Source: Comamonadaceae bacterium
GTDB taxonomy: Bacteria > Pseudomonadota > Gammaproteobacteria > Burkholderiales > Burkholderiaceae_C
Assembly: GCA_027488255.1 (NCBI GenBank)
Contig: JAIYBZ010000029.1
Location: 1 to 64,000 of the forward strand
DNA: 64,000 nt
Direction: 5' to 3'
In this document: piece by piece, positions 30,210 to 38,403 of the stretch
How the letters are laid out: each line of letters starts with the position of its first letter
How positions within the stretch are numbered: position 1 is the first letter of the stretch
The notes under the pieces: generated by a model
What the model saw: the letters and a program-made list of their open reading frames with translations, nothing else
Databases searched by the model: none
What the model was told of the DNA's origin: nothing
Program-made: the position numbers and the translations under genes

Positions 30210-32246
30210 ATGATCAACCTGAAAAATGTCACCCTTCGCCGCGGCACCAAAGTGCTGCTGGACCAAGCCTCGGTCACCCTGAACCCCGGCGAGAAAGTGG
30301 GATTGGTGGGCCGCAACGGGGCCGGAAAATCGACGCTGTTTGCATTGCTGAACGGCACCTTGCACGAAGACGGTGGCGACTTTGAAATGCCCAAAGCTTG
30401 GCGCATGGCCCAAGTCGCGCAAAACATGCCAGAGACCGACCAAGCCGCCTCTGAGTTTGTGCTGGAAGGCGACACCCGCTTGGCTGAATTGCGTGCGCGG
30501 CTGGTTCAGGCGGAGGCTTCTGGCGACGGCATGGAAATGGCCCACGTGTACACCGACCTGGCCGATGCGGGCGATCACGATGCCCTGCCCCGCGCAGAGG
30601 CTCTGATTTTGGGTCTGGGCTTTCGCGTGGATGAACTCAACCAGCCCGTCAACAGTTTTTCAGGTGGCTGGCGCATGCGCTTGCAATTGGCCCGCGCGCT
30701 GATGTGCCCGTCTGATATTTTGCTGTTGGATGAGCCCACCAACCACTTGGATTTGGATGCCTTGGTGTGGCTTGAGGCGTGGCTGCAACGCTACGCAGGC
30801 ACCATGATCGTGATCAGCCATGACCGCGAATTTTTGGACGCGGTGACCGATGTCACGTTGCACATTGAGCACGCGAAATTGACACGGTATGGGGGCAATT
30901 ACAGTGCCTTTGAAATTTTGCGTGCCCAGCAAATGGAATTGCAACAAGCTTCCTTTGCCAAGCAACAAGACAAGATTGCACACCTGCAAAAATTCATCAA
31001 CCGCTTCAAAGCACAGGCCAGCAAAGCCAAACAAGCGCAAAGCCGTGTCAAAGCTTTGGAGCGCATGGAAAAGGTGGCGCCTTTGTTGGCCGAGGCCGAA
31101 TTTACATTTGGCTTCAAAGAACCCAACAACCTGCCCAACCCCATGCTGGCCATCAGCGAGGCGAGTTTTGGCTACACCGTGGACAACTCCCCCAAAGCCA
31201 TCTTGCAAGGCGTTAGCAAATCGGTGTTGGCCGGGCAACGCATTGGCATTTTGGGCGCCAACGGGCAAGGCAAATCGACCTTGGTGAAAACCATTGCGCG
31301 CACCATGCCCTTGCTGGAAGGCACATTGACTGAAGGCAAGGGCCTGAACATCGGTTACTTTGCGCAGCAAGAACTCGATGTGCTGCACCCACAAGACACG
31401 CCCTTGGAGCACATGATTCGGCTGGCCAAGGAGCTTGGGCCGAACAGCGGGGAACCCAGCCGAGAGCAAGATTTGCGCAACTACTTGGGCACCTTCAACT
31501 TTTCAGGCGACATGGTCAAGCAAACCGTGGGCACCATGAGCGGCGGCGAAAAAGCGCGGTTGGTGCTGGCCATGATCGTGTGGCAACGCCCCAACCTGTT
31601 GCTGCTGGACGAACCCACCAACCACTTGGACCTGGCCACCCGCGAAGCGTTGTCGATGGCGTTGAACGAGTTTGAAGGCACCGTCATGCTGGTCAGCCAC
31701 GATCGCGCTTTGCTGCGTGCCGTGTGTGACGAGTTTTGGATGGTGGGCCGAGGCAAAGTCGAGCCCTTCGATGGTGACTTGGACGATTACCAGCGCTACT
31801 TGCTGGACGAATCAAAACGCCTGCGCGAAGAAGCCAAAAACACGGCGCGAGATGCGGCAATGCCCGACAGTTCTGTGACGGCTGAAGCCGCTGCAGCGGT
31901 GCCAGCGACTCCCCAAGAATCCACCACCACGCCTCTAAAGGCCAGCAATGCGAGCCCCCCTGCAGCAACGGGCCTCAGCAGCGCAGAGCAGCGCAAACTG
32001 GACGCCCAAAAACGCCAACAGCTGGCCGCACAAACCCGCCCCCTGAAGCGTGAGCTCGAACAAAACGAACAACGCATGGCCCACATCGAGGCAGAAAAAG
32101 CCCAACTGGAACAGCAACTGAGTTCACCGTTGTCGCCTGCAGAAATTGCTGAGGCAGGTCGGCGCCTGAAAGCCTTGTCTGACGAGGTGAACACCCTCGA
32201 AGAGCGTTGGCTCGAATTGACCCACTTGCTGGAAGTGGCGGCCTGA
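30210..32246 (+). CDS. yheS: ABC-F family ATPase, YheS-like
   Basis: 678 residues with two ABC cassettes and no membrane segment. Walker A motifs are GRNGAGKST (34-42) and GANGQGKST; signatures are SGGWRMR and SGGEKARL; both Walker B regions read LLLDEPTNHLDL. A PtIM-type linker separates the cassettes, and a Lys/Glu-rich coiled coil preceded by an Ala/Thr/Pro linker forms the C-terminus. ABC-F proteins act on the ribosome, usually to rescue stalled elongation; the exact role of YheS members is not settled. It stands alone after prmB and converges on the islet genes. Confidence 0.93.
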   Translation: MINLKNVTLRRGTKVLLDQASVTLNPGEKVGLVGRNGAGKSTLFALLNGTLHEDGGDFEMPKAWRMAQVAQNMPETDQAASEFVLEGDTRLAELRARLVQAEASGDGMEMAHVYTDLADAGDHDALPRAEALILGLGFRVDELNQPVNSFSGGWRMRLQLARALMCPSDILLLDEPTNHLDLDALVWLEAWLQRYAGTMIVISHDREFLDAVTDVTLHIEHAKLTRYGGNYSAFEILRAQQMELQQASFAKQQDKIAHLQKFINRFKAQASKAKQAQSRVKALERMEKVAPLLAEAEFTFGFKEPNNLPNPMLAISEASFGYTVDNSPKAILQGVSKSVLAGQRIGILGANGQGKSTLVKTIARTMPLLEGTLTEGKGLNIGYFAQQELDVLHPQDTPLEHMIRLAKELGPNSGEPSREQDLRNYLGTFNFSGDMVKQTVGTMSGGEKARLVLAMIVWQRPNLLLLDEPTNHLDLATREALSMALNEFEGTVMLVSHDRALLRAVCDEFWMVGRGKVEPFDGDLDDYQRYLLDESKRLREEAKNTARDAAMPDSSVTAEAAAAVPATPQESTTTPLKASNASPPAATGLSSAEQRKLDAQKRQQLAAQTRPLKRELEQNEQRMAHIEAEKAQLEQQLSSPLSPAEIAEAGRRLKALSDEVNTLEERWLELTHLLEVAA

Positions 32247-32280
32247 GGCGTTTACTGGCGGGGCTTTGACCCCGGCCCGT

Positions 32281-32733
32281 TCAATGGGCTGAGCGCTCAA
32301 GGGCCAGGCAATCTGATTTGTTGATCCCTACTTGAAATTGAGCCTCACCTGATGAATTTTGATATCTGTTCAAAAATTCAATGTCGATATCCAGTAAGTT
32401 TCTCTTCAATTCATCCAAGCAAAACTGCTTTTTAATTTCTGCACCAATAGTTGGGATGTTGTCATTTGATATGCCCATCGAAACCCATTGGTAATCGTTG
32501 ATGATTTTCTGGTTTTTGTATTGGATCGACATCAACTGAGTGTTTGCGTCAATTTGTAAGGGCAATTTCTTGTTCAGCTCAGGAAGTTCCTCAAGGAATT
32601 TTTCAATGATGAAATCCCGATAAGCAAAAATCTGCACTTCTTTTGAATGAGATTTGTAAATCACATAAATACAAAGACACACCAAAGATAAAGCAATGAC
32701 CGGCTTACTTTTAAGCCACTTGATTGTCGGCAT
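32281..32733 (-). CDS. Hypothetical membrane-anchored small protein
   Basis: 150 residues. I do not recognise a named family. A single N-terminal membrane helix (about 11-26) carries Cys19 and Cys21. The rest is probably periplasmic, with two further cysteines (KKQFCLDE and NKSDCLAL) that could form a disulfide. The pattern of a TxL box, a central Tyr, one Cys and a C-terminal Asp-Cys recalls a widespread family of uncharacterised small exported proteins; this is from memory and unproven. Base composition is clearly AT-richer than the flanking genes, suggesting transfer. A perfect hairpin lies seven bases upstream of its ATG. Confidence 0.7.
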   Translation of the reverse strand: MPTIKWLKSKPVIALSLVCLCIYVIYKSHSKEVQIFAYRDFIIEKFLEELPELNKKLPLQIDANTQLMSIQYKNQKIINDYQWVSMGISNDNIPTIGAEIKKQFCLDELKRNLLDIDIEFLNRYQNSSGEAQFQVGINKSDCLALERSAH

Positions 32734-32740
32734 AAAGATG

Positions 32741-32764
32741 AAGCATCTTCACGCGAAGATGCTT
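32741..32764 (-). other. Perfect 10-bp hairpin between the two islet genes
   Basis: AAGCATCTTC (32741-32750) pairs perfectly with GAAGATGCTT (32755-32764) around a four-base loop. On the minus strand it falls between the lipoprotein stop and the ATG at 32733, covering the place where the ribosome site should be. Only CATCTTT follows, which is a weak T-run. It may be an attenuating terminator or a translation-blocking element. Confidence 0.75.
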
Positions 32765-32775
32765 GCCTTTTGAAA

Positions 32776-33201
32776 TTAGTTTTTAGCTTCTTTGATCACC
32801 GAATCTTGGCCCATAGTCATCTTGATGACGGGCGGGTAGCTGTATGCGCTTCCATTGTTGTGATCAATGATGGCGCCGATACCCCCTCCAAAAATGATAT
32901 TGCCGAACATATTGGCTTTGGTTTTTGACACCACGTTTGCCTGAGCGTCGGACAAACCTTGTTTTGTGCATTTGACCACCAAGTCTTTATTCGATCGACG
33001 CACCATCACGGTCGCAGGTGTCACCGCAGTCCAAGTACCTTCGTCGTTTTTCAGTTCGCACTGAGCACCCAGTAAATCTTTGTTGTCGCCGGTATAAGTC
33101 ATCACAGACAAGTTTTGGCTGGTCCCTTCCCCAGTAAGCGTTGAACAGCCCGTCGCCAGTACCGAAAGAGCGGCAACTGCAAGTAAAGTTAGTTTTTCCA
33201 T
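32776..33201 (-). CDS. Small lipoprotein of unknown function
   Basis: 141 residues from the ATG at 33201 (an ATG at 33216 is an alternative). The signal MEKLTLLAV ends in lipobox LATGC with Cys19, so the mature protein is acylated; Ser at +2 favours the outer membrane. The mature part has two further cysteines, an LSV-x-TYT-type beta segment, and a glycine-rich hydrophobic stretch (NIIFGGGIGAIIDHN) that could insert in a membrane. I cannot name its role. It is AT-richer than flanking genes and is followed by the membrane-anchored protein on the same strand. Confidence 0.82.
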   Translation of the reverse strand: MEKLTLLAVAALSVLATGCSTLTGEGTSQNLSVMTYTGDNKDLLGAQCELKNDEGTWTAVTPATVMVRRSNKDLVVKCTKQGLSDAQANVVSKTKANMFGNIIFGGGIGAIIDHNNGSAYSYPPVIKMTMGQDSVIKEAKN

Positions 33202-33216
33202 ATTTAACACTTTCAT

Positions 33217-33554
33217 TTTTTAAAGAAAAATAATTGAAACTTATTATGCACAATTACATTCCTTAGAAATTAGGAAAATTAAACAACCCAACTACTGATA
33301 GTTGCGCCAGATACCCAATGAACGGTCATAAAGCCTGTCTAACACCAGGACCCCGGTAAAGCGGGCGAGCGGTAAAGACATGAGGTCATTAAGACCAAGA
33401 CCATTAAGCGCGGGGCCTTTGGGGAGCGGGCTTTTGGGGAAGGGTTTATTGAGCGCGAGGCCAAAGCCTGTCGCACTGCACCAAAGTGCAAATGCCTAAA
33501 TTAAGGTTGACGCTGTGTTCAACCTCCGATCGGCAAAAATTGAAATGAACACAC
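33217..33554. other. Non-coding stretch beside the AT-rich islet
   Basis: About 340 bases without a convincing gene. The right-hand 250 bases contain GC-rich, partly repetitive text (for example AAAGCCTGTC twice, and ATTAAG and GGTAAAG repeats). The left end is AT-rich and should hold the lipoprotein promoter. I see no tRNA fragment or integrase remnant. Confidence 0.6.
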
Positions 33555-33591
33555 GAAAAAAAACACCTCGCACGGCTGTACGAGGTGTTTT
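33555..33591 (-). terminator. Terminator of tRNA-Lys
   Basis: AAACACCTCG (33561-33570) pairs with CGAGGTGTTT (33581-33590), followed on the minus strand by a T-run. It lies 12 bases after the tRNA CCA end. Confidence 0.85.
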
Positions 33592-33602
33592 AAGTTTTGT
33601 TT

Positions 33603-33678
33603 TGGTGGGACCAGCGGGGGTCGAACCCACGACAAACGGATTAAAAGTCCGCTGCTCTACCAACTGAGCTATGGTCCC
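33603..33678 (-). tRNA. tRNA-Lys (UUU)
   Basis: A 76-base cloverleaf with acceptor GGGACCA, anticodon TTT in the loop CTTTTAA (A37 present, the t6A/ct6A position), TPsiC arm GTTCGAC and encoded CCA. It lies 45 bases downstream of tcdA on the same strand. Confidence 0.95.
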
Positions 33679-33714
33679 TTTGCTTCAGTGGTTTTGCACT
33701 GGAGCAAGCCTTGA

Positions 33715-33720
33715 ATTATA
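33715..33720 (-). promoter_or_regulatory. -10 box of tRNA-Lys
   Basis: A perfect TATAAT on the minus strand lies 36 bases upstream of the tRNA 5' end, just past the tcdA stop. The -35 region would be within tcdA and is weak. A GCTTCAGTG/CACTGGAGC stem sits between box and tRNA. Confidence 0.55.
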
Positions 33721-33723
33721 GCG

Positions 33724-34512
33724 TTATTTTGAGACCTTCAGAGGCCGCGTGGCCAAAAAATTCAAAATTTCTGATGCCGCACACATGCCAAAGGTGGCCG
33801 TCACACTGACCACCGAACCATAGCCGTGGCAGTTGAGCGAGCCATCTCCTTCAATGGCGCACGAGGCATCGGGTGGCGCAACTGCCTCGCGGCTAAAGAC
33901 CCCTTGGACGCCCATGCGCTTGTCGCCTTTGGGCGCCGCATGGTGTTTGCGCAATCGATACCGCACTTGGGCCAACAAGGGATCGTGGGTGATCTTGGAC
34001 AAATCTTCCACATCGACCTTGTGCGCCAAGCGCTTACCGCCAGCCGCGCCGACCGTGATGAAGCCGATCTTTTGTCGCAAAGCCCAATTGGCCAGCGTCA
34101 CCTTGGCGCTGACCTGATCACATGCATCCACGAGTGCATCGGGCTGGTCGGTGAGCAGCGCTGGCCAGTTTTCGGGAGTGACAAATTCGTCCACGGTGTC
34201 GACTTGGCAATCGGGGTGAATCAAGGCGATCCGCTCTTTCATGGCCTCGACCTTGGATTGCCCCGTGGTGTTGGTGAGCGCATGAATTTGCCGATTGATG
34301 TTCGACTCGGCAATGTGGTCCATGTCGACCAAAGTCAAGCGGGCAACACCCGAGCGGGCCAGCGCCTCAGCCACCCAAGACCCGACCCCACCAATGCCCA
34401 CCACCACTACATGCGCGCGGCGAATGTGCTGCGCGCCTTGCATGCCATACAAGCGTTGCAAGCCGCCAAAACGACGTTCGTCTGCGTGGGATTCGGGCAA
34501 CTCAACCGCCAT
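33724..34512 (-). CDS. tcdA: tRNA threonylcarbamoyladenosine dehydratase TcdA (CsdL)
   Basis: 262 residues, E1/MoeB-like ATP-binding fold. It cyclises t6A37 to ct6A in tRNAs that read ANN codons, working with the CsdA/CsdE sulfur system. The nucleotide loop GIGGVGSWVAEALARSG and the conserved Arg/Asn helix SNINRQIHAL are present, as is the TcdA-type C-terminal segment RLRKHHAAPKGDKRMGV. Its ATG is one base after the transporter stop, so the two are coupled. The tRNA-Lys(UUU) gene lies directly downstream. Confidence 0.94.
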   Translation of the reverse strand: MAVELPESHADERRFGGLQRLYGMQGAQHIRRAHVVVVGIGGVGSWVAEALARSGVARLTLVDMDHIAESNINRQIHALTNTTGQSKVEAMKERIALIHPDCQVDTVDEFVTPENWPALLTDQPDALVDACDQVSAKVTLANWALRQKIGFITVGAAGGKRLAHKVDVEDLSKITHDPLLAQVRYRLRKHHAAPKGDKRMGVQGVFSREAVAPPDASCAIEGDGSLNCHGYGSVVSVTATFGMCAASEILNFLATRPLKVSK

Positions 34513-34513
34513 G

Positions 34514-35623
34514 TTATTGCGCTGACCGCATTTGCCAATGCAGCGTCACCACCGCACCCAGAACAATGCCCGACACGGCGATGAAACTGCCCAAACTCAA
34601 AGTGGACAAGCCCGACAAGCCCTGCCCCACCGTGCAACCAAGGGCCATGACGCCACCCACACCCATCAGGCAACCGCCCAACAAATGCAGTGCCAAATCA
34701 GAAGTTTTTGTAAAACCTTCCCAACGGAAGGTCCCTTGTTTTTTGGCGCTGATAAACGATCCCAAAGCCAGGCCCAGCACCGTCATCATGCCGATCGTGA
34801 AGCGCTTGCTGCCATCGCTGAGGTACATCAATGCGTCCCACCACAAGGCCACTGGCGCCGTCAGGCTGATGGCCTCCATGCGCCCGCTGGATGAAGCCAA
34901 AAAAACGGGCTCCAACGTTTCAGGATGCTCGGCCACAAAGCCCACCACCCCGGCAATCCACCAAAAAGCCACCACCACCGCACCCAAGGCCACGCCGGGC
35001 AGCACCCATGACCAACGCAAAAGCTGCCGGTCTTTAAACACCCAGAGGCAGAGCACCCCAGAAAACAGACAGGCGGCCAGCAACCATGCCGATGGCTGTG
35101 AGACCCCCGTGAAGCTGCTCAACCACTGGCCCAAAAATGGCCCAGCTCCCGTGCCGACGGTGACTTGGTCAAGGGAATTCACGCGCCAAATGGCCACCAA
35201 GCCGCGCATGGCGGCCAGTGCAGAAATGCCAACCGCCATCAACACCACCAGCGATTTGAGGTTGCCAGCGCCCAATCGGATCAAGGACTTGCTGACACAT
35301 CCCGAGCCCAAGACCATGCCCGAACCGAAGAAAGAGCCACCCAACAACAAGGAGAGCCACGACAAGTGGCTTCCGGCATAGATCGTATTGAACGGGTTAA
35401 TCCACCCGCGCCAAGCCATGAAGCCAAAGCCCAAGGCGGCCACTGCCACGGCCAACACCCACTGCCTGGCGCGTGTGAAATCGCCCATGACGACCCCGTC
35501 GCTGATGGCTCCCATGGTGCAAAAATGGCTGCGATGAAATAAAACGCCAGCGGCAGTGGCCAACAAAAAAGTCAGCCCCAGCACCAGCAGGGTTTGCATC
35601 TGAAGTTGCTCGAGCGTGATCAC
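34514..35623 (-). CDS. YeeE/YedE-family transporter (thiosulfate/sulfur importer type)
   Basis: 369 residues, about nine to ten membrane helices. Family hallmarks with conserved cysteines occur in each half: RSHFCTMGAISD, GSGCVSKSL and GCTVGQGLSG. Characterised members (TsuA/YeeE) import thiosulfate through these cysteines; that this protein does so is inference. It starts 15 bases after cpoB and runs straight into tcdA. No TsuB-like sulfurtransferase gene is adjacent, so the partner protein is unclear. Confidence 0.88.
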   Translation of the reverse strand: MITLEQLQMQTLLVLGLTFLLATAAGVLFHRSHFCTMGAISDGVVMGDFTRARQWVLAVAVAALGFGFMAWRGWINPFNTIYAGSHLSWLSLLLGGSFFGSGMVLGSGCVSKSLIRLGAGNLKSLVVLMAVGISALAAMRGLVAIWRVNSLDQVTVGTGAGPFLGQWLSSFTGVSQPSAWLLAACLFSGVLCLWVFKDRQLLRWSWVLPGVALGAVVVAFWWIAGVVGFVAEHPETLEPVFLASSSGRMEAISLTAPVALWWDALMYLSDGSKRFTIGMMTVLGLALGSFISAKKQGTFRWEGFTKTSDLALHLLGGCLMGVGGVMALGCTVGQGLSGLSTLSLGSFIAVSGIVLGAVVTLHWQMRSAQ

Positions 35624-35638
35624 CCGAATGCCCCGCGC

Positions 35639-36433
35639 TTAGCGCAAGCGCGCTAAGCGATCGCGTGCTGTAGCCGCGGTCTCTGATGAGGGATACGCCT
35701 TGATCAAGTCTTCCATGGTTTTTCGAGCCGATCTCAGGTCTTTCAGCTCAATCTGCACATTGGCCATGGCCAACATGGCTTCAGCTGCACGGGGGTGGTT
35801 GGGCGAAGCCTTCAGCATGCGCTGGAAATTGGCCAACGATTCTTTGTAATCTTTGTTGGCGTATTGCGCATTGCCCAACCAGAACAAGGCCGACGGCAAA
35901 TAACCACTGAGGCGATGACGGCTCACAAAGGCACCCAACGCCATTTGGGCGGCCACAAAGTCGCCATTGCGGAAGGTCTCCATGGCGGCGTCGTATTCGC
36001 GTTTTTCAAATGGCTCGGCCATGAACTCAGCGCCGTCCAAGCTGACCTTGACGGGCTCTAAACGCTGCACTCGCTCGTCTGAGCGACGCAGGCGCTCTTC
36101 CAAGCCCATGAGCAGGTCTTTTTGGCGAATTTGCAACTCAGACAAATCGCGCGCCAATTGTTCTTGGACGCCGCGACTTTTGGACAAATCAGATTTAAGC
36201 CCTTCAATTTGCCCCTGCAAATCGAGCAGCGCACGACGCAATTGGGCATTTTCTTCGCCCATGCCTTTGATGACGTTATTGGATTGCTCAACCCGTTGAC
36301 GCAAATCCAAGATCGCTCGGCGCGCTTCTTCGTCCTCAAACAAAGCCGCCTGAGCCGAACCCACCAGACCCACCAGCACCAAGGCCAATAGGCCGAGGGG
36401 CCGGGTGAAGACACAACTTGCGCGCGCGCTCAT
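35639..36433 (-). CDS. cpoB: Cell division coordinator CpoB (YbgF), Tol-Pal associated
   Basis: 264 residues. A Sec signal peptide ends near SAQAA. A coiled-coil trimerisation region follows (about 35-120), then a C-terminal TPR domain beginning near YDAAMETFRNGDF. CpoB links the Tol-Pal machine to PBP1B during envelope constriction. It follows pal by five bases in the order tolB-pal-cpoB. Length and domain order are normal. Confidence 0.94.
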   Translation of the reverse strand: MSARASCVFTRPLGLLALVLVGLVGSAQAALFEDEEARRAILDLRQRVEQSNNVIKGMGEENAQLRRALLDLQGQIEGLKSDLSKSRGVQEQLARDLSELQIRQKDLLMGLEERLRRSDERVQRLEPVKVSLDGAEFMAEPFEKREYDAAMETFRNGDFVAAQMALGAFVSRHRLSGYLPSALFWLGNAQYANKDYKESLANFQRMLKASPNHPRAAEAMLAMANVQIELKDLRSARKTMEDLIKAYPSSETAATARDRLARLR

Positions 36434-36438
36434 GGCTT

Positions 36439-36975
36439 TCAGTACCGAATTTCAACTCGGCGGTTCTTCGCCAAATCTTCTTCAGAAGAACCGGTTGCCG
36501 CTGGCTTTTCCTTGCCATAGCTCACCGCTTCCAATTGGCTGTCGGCCACGCCGAGCAAGCTCAGGGCTTGACGCACGGCTTCGGCACGCTTTTGACCCAG
36601 TGCCAAGTTGTATTCACGGCCACCACGCTCGTCGGTATGACCTTCTAGGTTGGCTTTGCGCTGTTTATTGGCCTGCAAGAACCGGGCATGGCTTTCCAAA
36701 ACGGGGCGGGCCTCTGCACGCACGACAAAGCTGTCGTAATCAAAAAACACCACATGCGCGACACCCGCTGGGCCCATCCCGGTGCTGGATTTGTCCACCA
36801 CCACAGACGCCACACCGGTCTGAGCGGTGTTTTGCTCAGTGCCAATGGCTTGTGTCGAAACGCCTGATGAGGTCGCCGATTTGTCTTCCACGGGCACATC
36901 GTCCAGTTTCACGCCCGAAGCGCAACCGGCCAACAGGGCCACCAACAGCAAGCTGGTGAATACATTTTTTTTCAT
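36439..36975 (-). CDS. pal: Peptidoglycan-associated lipoprotein Pal
   Basis: 178 residues from the ATG at 36975, which has a GAGGAA ribosome site. The lipobox LLAGC gives Cys18, so it is an outer-membrane lipoprotein. The C-terminal OmpA-like domain has the peptidoglycan-binding pattern GHTDERGGREYNLALGQKRA and ends NRRVEIRY. A low-complexity Ser/Thr/Val linker (about 25-65) precedes it. Confidence 0.97.
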   Translation of the reverse strand: MKKNVFTSLLLVALLAGCASGVKLDDVPVEDKSATSSGVSTQAIGTEQNTAQTGVASVVVDKSSTGMGPAGVAHVVFFDYDSFVVRAEARPVLESHARFLQANKQRKANLEGHTDERGGREYNLALGQKRAEAVRQALSLLGVADSQLEAVSYGKEKPAATGSSEEDLAKNRRVEIRY

Positions 36976-37014
36976 GAATTTCCTCGTCAATTGAATAAAG
37001 TGAAGGTTCTAAAT

Positions 37015-38307
37015 TTATTTGCGCATGGGGCCCCAATGCGGCTCTCTGATGTCGCCCGCTTGGCCCGCCAAGCGCGCTTTGATGCGCCCGTCTAAGGTGG
37101 TGGTCATCAAGGATTCGCGGCCCTGGAAAACAGTGGCATAAACAATCAGTCGGCTGTTCGGTGCAAAACTTGGACGCTCGTCCGCCGATGTATCGGTCAA
37201 GGCGGTGACTTGTCCAGAAGCCAAGTCCATCAGGTGCAAGCGAAATCCCCCACCGGTGCGCGAGACATAGGCCATCCATCGCCCGTCAGGGCTGAGTGCA
37301 GGTGAAATATTGTAAGTGCCCGAAAACGTCACCCGCTCTGCGGGGCCCCCTTGTGCGGGCATGCGGTAAATCTGTGGGCTGCCCCCCCGGTCACTGACAA
37401 AAAACAGGGCCGAACCATCGGGTGAGAAAACCGGTTCGGTGTTGATGCCGCCGGGGGGTGTCAATCGGCGCGGCTCGCCGCCATTCAAATCGATGCGAAA
37501 GATTTGCGATCCTCCGTCACGGCTGAGCGTCGCGGCCAAAGATTTGCCGTCAGCACTCCAAGCTGGCGCGCTGTTCGAGCCCTTGAAATTGGCCACTGCA
37601 CGGCGCTGGCCCGTGGCCAGTTCGTGCACATACACCACGGGCTTGCGCAACTCAAAAGACACATAGGCCAATTGCGTGCCGGCGGGTGACCATGAGGGCG
37701 AAATGATGGGCTCGGGGCTGGTCAATGCCGCCTTGGGGTTTTCGCCGTCTGAATCGGCAATCCACAACGAGTAGCGCCCCCCTGCTTTGGTGACATAGCT
37801 GATGCGGGAGGCAAAGGCGCCGGGCGTGCCCGTGAGTTGTTGGTAAACCCAGTCGGCAATGCGGTGGGCGGACAAACGCAGATCAGTGGCGGACACTGTG
37901 TCTTTGAAGTCGCCTTTTTCTTGTCCTTTGACAGCGTCCCACAAACGGGCACGCACATCAAAGCGACCATCGGCAAGACGGGTCACAGAGCCGGCCACCA
38001 AGGCCTCGGCTGAGAGTTGCCGCCAAGACGTCCATTCAGGCCGACTGCTTTCGTCCATCACGGCTGCGCCCACATCCAAGCCTTTGAATTGACCGCTTCG
38101 CTCCAAATCAGATTGAACAATGCTGGCCAACTTTTGAGGTGCCGCTGCCTCACCCTTGAATGGAACGATGGCCACTGGCAACTGGGTCATGCCCACGCCC
38201 GTCACTTCAACCCGAAACTGGGCCCAAGCCGGCCATGCCAAAGTACTCAAAAACAACCATGGAAGACACCAGTTCATGGAAAAACGGCGCAAGAAATTGA
38301 GCTTCAT
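37015..38307 (-). CDS. tolB: Tol-Pal system periplasmic protein TolB
   Basis: About 430 residues. A signal peptide ends at PAWAQF, followed by the N-terminal alpha/beta domain and a six-bladed beta-propeller with repeated SPDG/SADG blades (for example [18 protein letters not shown]). It contacts Pal at the outer membrane. The start at 38307 has no clear ribosome site; ATG 38277 is possible. It is the first gene of this tol run; tolQ, tolR and tolA are not upstream, because msbA is divergent there. Confidence 0.96.
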   Translation of the reverse strand: MKLNFLRRFSMNWCLPWLFLSTLAWPAWAQFRVEVTGVGMTQLPVAIVPFKGEAAAPQKLASIVQSDLERSGQFKGLDVGAAVMDESSRPEWTSWRQLSAEALVAGSVTRLADGRFDVRARLWDAVKGQEKGDFKDTVSATDLRLSAHRIADWVYQQLTGTPGAFASRISYVTKAGGRYSLWIADSDGENPKAALTSPEPIISPSWSPAGTQLAYVSFELRKPVVYVHELATGQRRAVANFKGSNSAPAWSADGKSLAATLSRDGGSQIFRIDLNGGEPRRLTPPGGINTEPVFSPDGSALFFVSDRGGSPQIYRMPAQGGPAERVTFSGTYNISPALSPDGRWMAYVSRTGGGFRLHLMDLASGQVTALTDTSADERPSFAPNSRLIVYATVFQGRESLMTTTLDGRIKARLAGQAGDIREPHWGPMRK

Positions 38308-38390
38308 GGGAAGGTGATGACCATTGAATTCATGAAAAGCGTGATCGTACACCGAAGAAATGACTTTTCTCTCGACAAGACGGCCTTCCT

Positions 38391-38396
38391 TACAAT
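38391..38396 (+). promoter_or_regulatory. -10 box seven bases before the msbA ATG
   Basis: TACAAT is followed by CCACGGC and the ATG at 38404, with no Shine-Dalgarno sequence. This fits a leaderless transcript. Confidence 0.5.
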
Positions 38397-38403
38397 CCAC
38401 GGC

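Noticed and set aside
33325..33475. AAAGCCTGTC direct repeats as attachment sites of an integrated element
   Set aside because: Both copies lie on the same side of the islet, do not match the tRNA-Lys 3' end, and no integrase is present.
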